This document shows, in pieces, positions 60,313 to 64,000 of a stretch of DNA of 64,000 bases. The notes beneath the pieces are model-generated. The model saw nothing but the letters and a program-made list of their open reading frames with translations. It had not been told where the DNA came from and did no database searches. The stretch spans positions 114,464 through 178,463 of the forward strand of contig DATFRO010000108.1 in NCBI GenBank assembly GCA_035263105.1, in the 5' to 3' direction. Positions within the stretch are counted from its first letter, which is position 1. Each line of letters starts with the position of its first letter. This DNA comes from DATBVX01 sp035263105 (GTDB lineage: Bacteria; Pseudomonadota; Gammaproteobacteria; Steroidobacterales; Steroidobacteraceae). A program made the position numbers and the translations under genes.

Positions 60313-60457
60313 GGCTAAAGACTCAATATTGTCAGGGACTTGAAACGGGGCGCCTAGTGTAAGCAGGCTGCGGTCCCGTTGCCAGAATCGCCGCGCGAAA
60401 TCGGGTATGGTGCGCCCCTGAAATGACCGCCACGCACCTCTGCGCCGGGAGTCCGAA

Positions 60458-61930
60458 TTGAGGTCTCACTTCGGAGTCCTGGTTCTCGGCGCGTGCCTTG
60501 CTCCCGTCCTTCTCGCCGCCACACCTTCGCCTGCGACGCTGACCCTCACGGAATGCCGGCTGCCGCATCCTGATCACCTGCAGTCGATCGAGGCGCGTTG
60601 CGGAACGCTCACGGTGCCCGAGGATCGAGCCCAGCCGCGAGCGCGCAAGATCGATCTCAGGGTCGCCGTCGTTGCGGCGCTCGATCGGCGCGCGGCCGCC
60701 GATCCGCTGTTCATCCTCGCGGGTGGACCGGGACAAGCCGCCACCGATTTCTACACGCTGGTCGCTCCCGCGTTCTCGCGCATCCAGCGCGAGCGCGACA
60801 TCGTGCTCGTCGACCAGCGTGGCACGGGCGACTCCAATCCGCTGAACTGTCCCTTTCCTGACGAGGACGAGGCGGTGGAACTCACGCCCGCACAGCTGCG
60901 CGCTCACGCGAGCTCGTGCCTGGCATCGCTCGATGCCGATCCGCGGTTCTATACGACGAGCGTTGCCGTCCAGGACCTCGATGCGGTCCGCGCGGCCCTG
61001 GGTTACGCGGCGATCAATCTTTACGGTGTGTCGTACGGCACGCGCGTGGCGCAGCACTACCTGCGTCGCTTCCCGGACCACACGCGCGCGCTCATCCTGG
61101 ACGGCGTCGTGCCTCCGGATGCGCTGCTGGCCGTGGAGAGCTCGCTCAACGCGCAACGCACTCTCGAGCTCATCTTTGCGCGCTGCCGTGCGGATGAGCA
61201 CTGCCACGAGACGTTCACCGATCCCGAGGTGCAGTTCGACACGCTGCGCACGCGCCTGACGAAGACTCCGACCCCGGTCGCACTACCCGATCCCGATACC
61301 GGTGTGCTCATGCCGGTCGATCTGCGGCTCACGCACCTGCAGATCGCGACGCGCCTGCTGAGCTATGCACCCGAGCGGGCCGCCCTGCTGCCGCTGATCC
61401 TCGATCAGGCGGTGGCGCACTCGAATTACGTGCCGCTGGCCGCGCAGGCGGTGATCATGTCCAAGCGCTACGCCGACGTGATCGCGTACGGCATGCACAA
61501 CGCGGTCGTGTGCACCGAGGACGTGCCGTTCATCGAGCCCGCGAGGGTGGATCGCGTCGCACTGACGCGCAGTTACCTGGGCACTGCCCAGCTCGATGGA
61601 CTGGTGGAGATCTGCCGCGCGTGGCCGCGCGGCGTCATCGATCCCGACTTTCGCACCCAGCTCAAGTCCGACCGGCCGGTGCTGCTGCTCTCAGGATCCG
61701 CGGATCCGGTCACGCCGCCGGCCTACGCCGAACGGGCGGCACACGGCCTCACCAACGGCCGGCAAATCGTGCTCGAAGGACAGGGGCACGGCCAGCTCGC
61801 GACGGGCTGCATTCCGCGCCTGATGGCACGGTTTCTGGACACCGTGAACCCGCAAGCACTGGATACCTCCTGCACGCGCAGCATCGCACCGGATCCTTTC
61901 TTCACCTCGTTCTCCGGGCCACCGCCGTGA
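60458..61930 (+). CDS. secreted alpha/beta-hydrolase peptidase (TAP/prolyl aminopeptidase-like)
   Basis: The product is 490 aa from a TTG at 60458 preceded by cgggag. A signal peptide (VLVLGACLAPVLLAA) leads the mature protein. The oxyanion loop is ILAGGPGQAATD; the nucleophile Ser192 is in YGVSYGTRVAQ. The C-terminal TAP-like part gives the acid in LLSGSADPVTPP and the His in GQGHGQLATGC. Four or more cysteines suggest disulfides. It resembles SlpD/E and tripeptidyl aminopeptidases of the S33 family. The stop overlaps the ABC ATPase start, a coupling often seen for this hydrolase with an ABC-2 exporter. Confidence 0.85.
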   Translation: MRSHFGVLVLGACLAPVLLAATPSPATLTLTECRLPHPDHLQSIEARCGTLTVPEDRAQPRARKIDLRVAVVAALDRRAAADPLFILAGGPGQAATDFYTLVAPAFSRIQRERDIVLVDQRGTGDSNPLNCPFPDEDEAVELTPAQLRAHASSCLASLDADPRFYTTSVAVQDLDAVRAALGYAAINLYGVSYGTRVAQHYLRRFPDHTRALILDGVVPPDALLAVESSLNAQRTLELIFARCRADEHCHETFTDPEVQFDTLRTRLTKTPTPVALPDPDTGVLMPVDLRLTHLQIATRLLSYAPERAALLPLILDQAVAHSNYVPLAAQAVIMSKRYADVIAYGMHNAVVCTEDVPFIEPARVDRVALTRSYLGTAQLDGLVEICRAWPRGVIDPDFRTQLKSDRPVLLLSGSADPVTPPAYAERAAHGLTNGRQIVLEGQGHGQLATGCIPRLMARFLDTVNPQALDTSCTRSIAPDPFFTSFSGPPP

Positions 61931-62658
61931 TCGAGGTCCAGGGCCTGCGCAAATACTTCGGCACTGTCGCCGCGTTGCGTGACGTATCGTTCGCAGCGCT
62001 CGACGGACGCATCACAGGACTCCTCGGCCCGAACGGCGCGGGCAAGTCGACGACGCTCAGGATCCTGAGCACGCTCCTGCAGCCGGATGATGGTGGCGGG
62101 CGCATCGACGATCTCGATCTGCGACGCGATCCGGTTGGTGTGCGCCGCCTGCTCGGCGTGCTGCCGCATGCGAGCGGCGTGTACCCGAACCTGAGCGGTC
62201 GCGAAAACATCGCGTATTTCGGCCGCCTGCAGGGGCTGGACGCAGCGGCCATCGAGCGGCGCTCACACGAGCTGGTCGAGTTGCTGGAAATGGCGGACTT
62301 CGTCGACCGGCGCGCCAAAGGCTACTCGCAAGGTCAGCGGCTCAAGGTCGCAATCGCGCGCGCCCTGGTGCATTCGCCGCGCAACGTGGTGCTCGATGAG
62401 CCCACCAACGGCCTCGATGTCATGGCGACACGCGCGCTCAGGAATCTGTTGCGGCGCTTGCGCGACGAGGGACACTGCGTGCTTTTCTCGAGTCACGTGA
62501 TGCAGGAAGTCGCAACGCTGTGCGATGAGGTGGTGATCATCGCGCGCGGTGTGGTCGTGGCGCGCGGCACACCCGACCAGATCCGCTCGCGCAGCGGCGC
62601 CGAAAACCTGGAAGATGCGTTCGTCGCGGCGATCGGCAGTGCAGAGGGTTTGCAGTGA
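61927..62658 (+). CDS. ABC transporter ATP-binding protein (NatA-like)
   Basis: The product is 243 aa from the GTG at 61927, which overlaps the peptidase stop. Walker A LLGPNGAGKSTT, Q-loop region LGVLPHASGVYPNLSG, signature SQGQRLKVAIARAL (the usual LSGGQ is here YSQGQ), Walker B VVLDEPTNGLD and the H-loop SSHVM are complete. Top similarity by motif is to NatA-type exporters. It supplies ATP hydrolysis for the permease immediately downstream (gtgatg overlap). Confidence 0.92.
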   Translation: MIEVQGLRKYFGTVAALRDVSFAALDGRITGLLGPNGAGKSTTLRILSTLLQPDDGGGRIDDLDLRRDPVGVRRLLGVLPHASGVYPNLSGRENIAYFGRLQGLDAAAIERRSHELVELLEMADFVDRRAKGYSQGQRLKVAIARALVHSPRNVVLDEPTNGLDVMATRALRNLLRRLRDEGHCVLFSSHVMQEVATLCDEVVIIARGVVVARGTPDQIRSRSGAENLEDAFVAAIGSAEGLQ

Positions 62659-63836
62659 TGCGCTCCGCCGTCGTCGTGTGGCTCAAGGAGATGCAGGAGA
62701 ACCTGCGCGACCGCCGGACGCTCCTCTCGGCGTTGCTGTTCGGGCCGTTGTTCGGACCGCTGATGTTCGCGGTGATGATCGGGCTGCTGCTCGAGAAGAC
62801 CGCGAGCGAGTTCGACCAGAAGGTCGCCCTGGCCGTCAGTGGCGGCGCCAGGGCACCCAACCTCATCCATTTCCTGCAAGAGAATGACGTCGCCGTAGAG
62901 CATCTGCAGCTCGATCTCGGCCGCGCTCGCGCCGCGATCCGCAACGGGCGGCACGAAGCGATCCTGCTCATCCCGCCGGAGTATCCGCGACGCCTGGAAG
63001 AAGGTCTGCCGGCGCCGCTCATGCTGGTTTCGGACAGCGCGGACAACCGCACCGGCAAGTACGTGGCGCGCGTGCGCGCTCTCCTCAATGCCTACGGCTC
63101 GCAACTGGCGAGCTCGCGCCTGCTGGCGCGCGGCGTGAACGCGCAAGTGATGCGGCCGATCGCGATCGACGAAGTCGACGTCTCCACTCCCGCGGGACGC
63201 GCTCTCCTGGTGCTCGGCCTGATGACCTACTTCATCCTGTTCGCGATGCTGATGGGCGGGCTCTATCTGGCGATCGATGCGACGGCGGGTGAACGTGAGC
63301 GCGGCTCACTCGAGCCGCTCCTCACCGTCCCGGCTGAGCGATCCACACTGATCTACGGCAAGATCCTCGCGACCTGCTGCTTCATGCTGCTGTCACTGGC
63401 GATCACACTCGCTGCCTTCTGCGTCGGACTGAAGCTGGTGCCACTGGAGTCGCTCGGCATGAGCGCGAACTTCGGCCCGGGCGTCGCGCTGCGCGTCTTC
63501 CTGGTCGTGTTGCCGTTCGTGTTGCTGGGCGCGTCCCTGATGACCGTGGTCGCATCCTTCACGCGGACCTACAAAGAAGCGCAGAGCTACCTCACGCTGG
63601 TACTGCTGATCCCGACGCTGCCGATCGTGTTCGCGGGCCTGTATTCGCTGCGACCGAGCAACTGGCTCATGGCGGTACCGAGCCTGAGCCAGCACCTCCT
63701 GGTGACGGGATTGATTCGCGACGAGCCGTTGCCGCCTCTGCACGTGGCGATCTCTGCCGGCACGACTCTGGCGGCGGGGCTCCTGCTCGCGTGGCTGGCC
63801 GGACGCCTCTATCAGCGTGAGGCCATCCTCGGTTGA
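62655..63836 (+). CDS. ABC-2 family permease (NatB-like)
   Basis: The product is 393 aa from the GTG at 62655 (or the ATG at 62658). One N-terminal helix (LLFGPLFGPLMFAVMIGLLL) is followed by an extracytoplasmic domain of about 150 aa. Five to six helices then begin at ALLVLGLMTYFILFAMLMGG, with ERERGSLEPLLTVPAERSTLIYGKI, the hallmark of ABC-2/NatB permeases. With the preceding ATPase it forms an exporter; Na+ efflux is the function of the namesake, but the substrate here is not established. Confidence 0.88.
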   Translation: MMRSAVVVWLKEMQENLRDRRTLLSALLFGPLFGPLMFAVMIGLLLEKTASEFDQKVALAVSGGARAPNLIHFLQENDVAVEHLQLDLGRARAAIRNGRHEAILLIPPEYPRRLEEGLPAPLMLVSDSADNRTGKYVARVRALLNAYGSQLASSRLLARGVNAQVMRPIAIDEVDVSTPAGRALLVLGLMTYFILFAMLMGGLYLAIDATAGERERGSLEPLLTVPAERSTLIYGKILATCCFMLLSLAITLAAFCVGLKLVPLESLGMSANFGPGVALRVFLVVLPFVLLGASLMTVVASFTRTYKEAQSYLTLVLLIPTLPIVFAGLYSLRPSNWLMAVPSLSQHLLVTGLIRDEPLPPLHVAISAGTTLAAGLLLAWLAGRLYQREAILG

Positions 63837-63841
63837 CCGGG

Positions 63842-64000
63842 CTAAGCCGAGCCTGGAGCCCTTGAGCCCTGGACGCGTGTGGCCATGTCAGGCAGGTCCG
63901 CGGCACTCGGCACCGCAACCCGTGCCAACAGGAGCCGAAACCGCCGTTGATTGGCAGCTTCGAATTCCCTCGCCTCCACTTCGAAGCGGTTGTCGAAGTA
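63842..64000 (-). CDS. unidentified protein, C-terminal end (cut by window edge)
   Basis: An open minus-strand frame enters from the right edge and stops at TAG 63842-63844, giving 52 residues (YFDNRFEVEAREFEAANQ, then RRFRLLLARVAVPSAADLP). The amphipathic, charged start and codon use look coding, and it would converge on the permease gene 5 bp away. No family recognised; could be a chance frame. Confidence 0.4.
   Translation of the reverse strand, partial: YFDNRFEVEAREFEAANQRRFRLLLARVAVPSAADLPDMATRVQGSRAPGSA

Noticed and set aside
60313..60457. Promoter pair for mnmG (CTGGCA, 18 bp, TACACT) and the caatattg palindrome at 60324-60331
   Set aside because: Both are weak or short; nothing further supports them, so not listed as features.
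1..64000. CRISPR array, tRNA/rRNA, insertion sequence or prophage
   Set aside because: No regularly spaced short repeats, no cloverleaf sequence recognised by eye, no transposase, integrase or phage genes found. The tandem repeats at 8.4-13.1 kb are coding.

Overview
This 64 kb window is high-GC chromosomal DNA from a proteobacterium, most likely a gammaproteobacterium of the Steroidobacter/Nevskia/Xanthomonas-like lineages. That placement is inferred from gene content and order: hemW-rdgB-rph-PP2C divergent from yicC, gmk-rpoZ-spoT-ridA-recG-ubiA, bioBFCD, and an aa3 oxidase operon with DUF2244, Cox11, SURF1, SCO-like, CtaA and CtaB genes. No rRNA, tRNA, CRISPR array, insertion sequence or prophage was seen. 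Almost everything is housekeeping DNA.

Layout. 1-6 kb, all on the minus strand: the 5' end of gltA (citrate synthase), an M48 lipoprotein peptidase, rpmE, a 495 bp gene-free segment with a DnaA-box cluster, then hemW-rdgB-rph and a PP2C phosphatase. 6.0-6.9 kb: yicC. 6.9-16.7 kb: one giant autotransporter gene (about 3245 aa) with a PATR-rich N-terminal passenger, a tandem array of about 284-aa units and a C-terminal beta-barrel. 16.8-23.7 kb, plus strand: gmk, rpoZ, spoT, ridA, recG, ubiA, with comF convergent. 24.5-28.3 kb: the biotin operon bioB-bioF-bioC-bioD. 28.4-37.6 kb: the cytochrome c oxidase operon, from DUF2244 through coxB, coxA, a 42-aa membrane peptide, ctaG, coxC, SURF1, an SCO-like protein and ctaA to ctaB, with a DUF2909 gene on the other strand. 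In this genome ctaB is fused in frame to a seven-bladed beta-propeller.

37.7-43 kb: exported proteins (alpha/beta hydrolase, small secreted protein, TPR protein, MauG-type di-haem peroxidase, DUF4382 lipoprotein). 43-49 kb: AI-2E family permease, uvrD, trkA and trkH (K+ uptake). 49.4-51.4 kb: a LytS/LytR-type two-component pair. 51.4-54.8 kb: a pseudopilin gene directly followed by a HAMP-GAF-GGDEF-EAL protein. 54.9-56.7 kb: a CBS-pair protein and a Sel1-like membrane protein. 56.8-60.3 kb: mnmG, coupled to an orphan oligopeptide-binding lipoprotein. 60.5-63.8 kb: a secreted TAP-type peptidase coupled to a NatA/NatB-like ABC exporter. The right edge cuts an unidentified minus-strand gene.

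Most noteworthy: the CtaB-propeller fusion; the giant autotransporter with 849/852/1293/852 bp repeat periods; a dispersed GC-rich intergenic element built on a ggcctcgggcctca unit at spoT/ridA, bioC/bioD and possibly the start of ctaB; the DnaA-box cluster near rpmE; and the pseudopilin/c-di-GMP gene pair.
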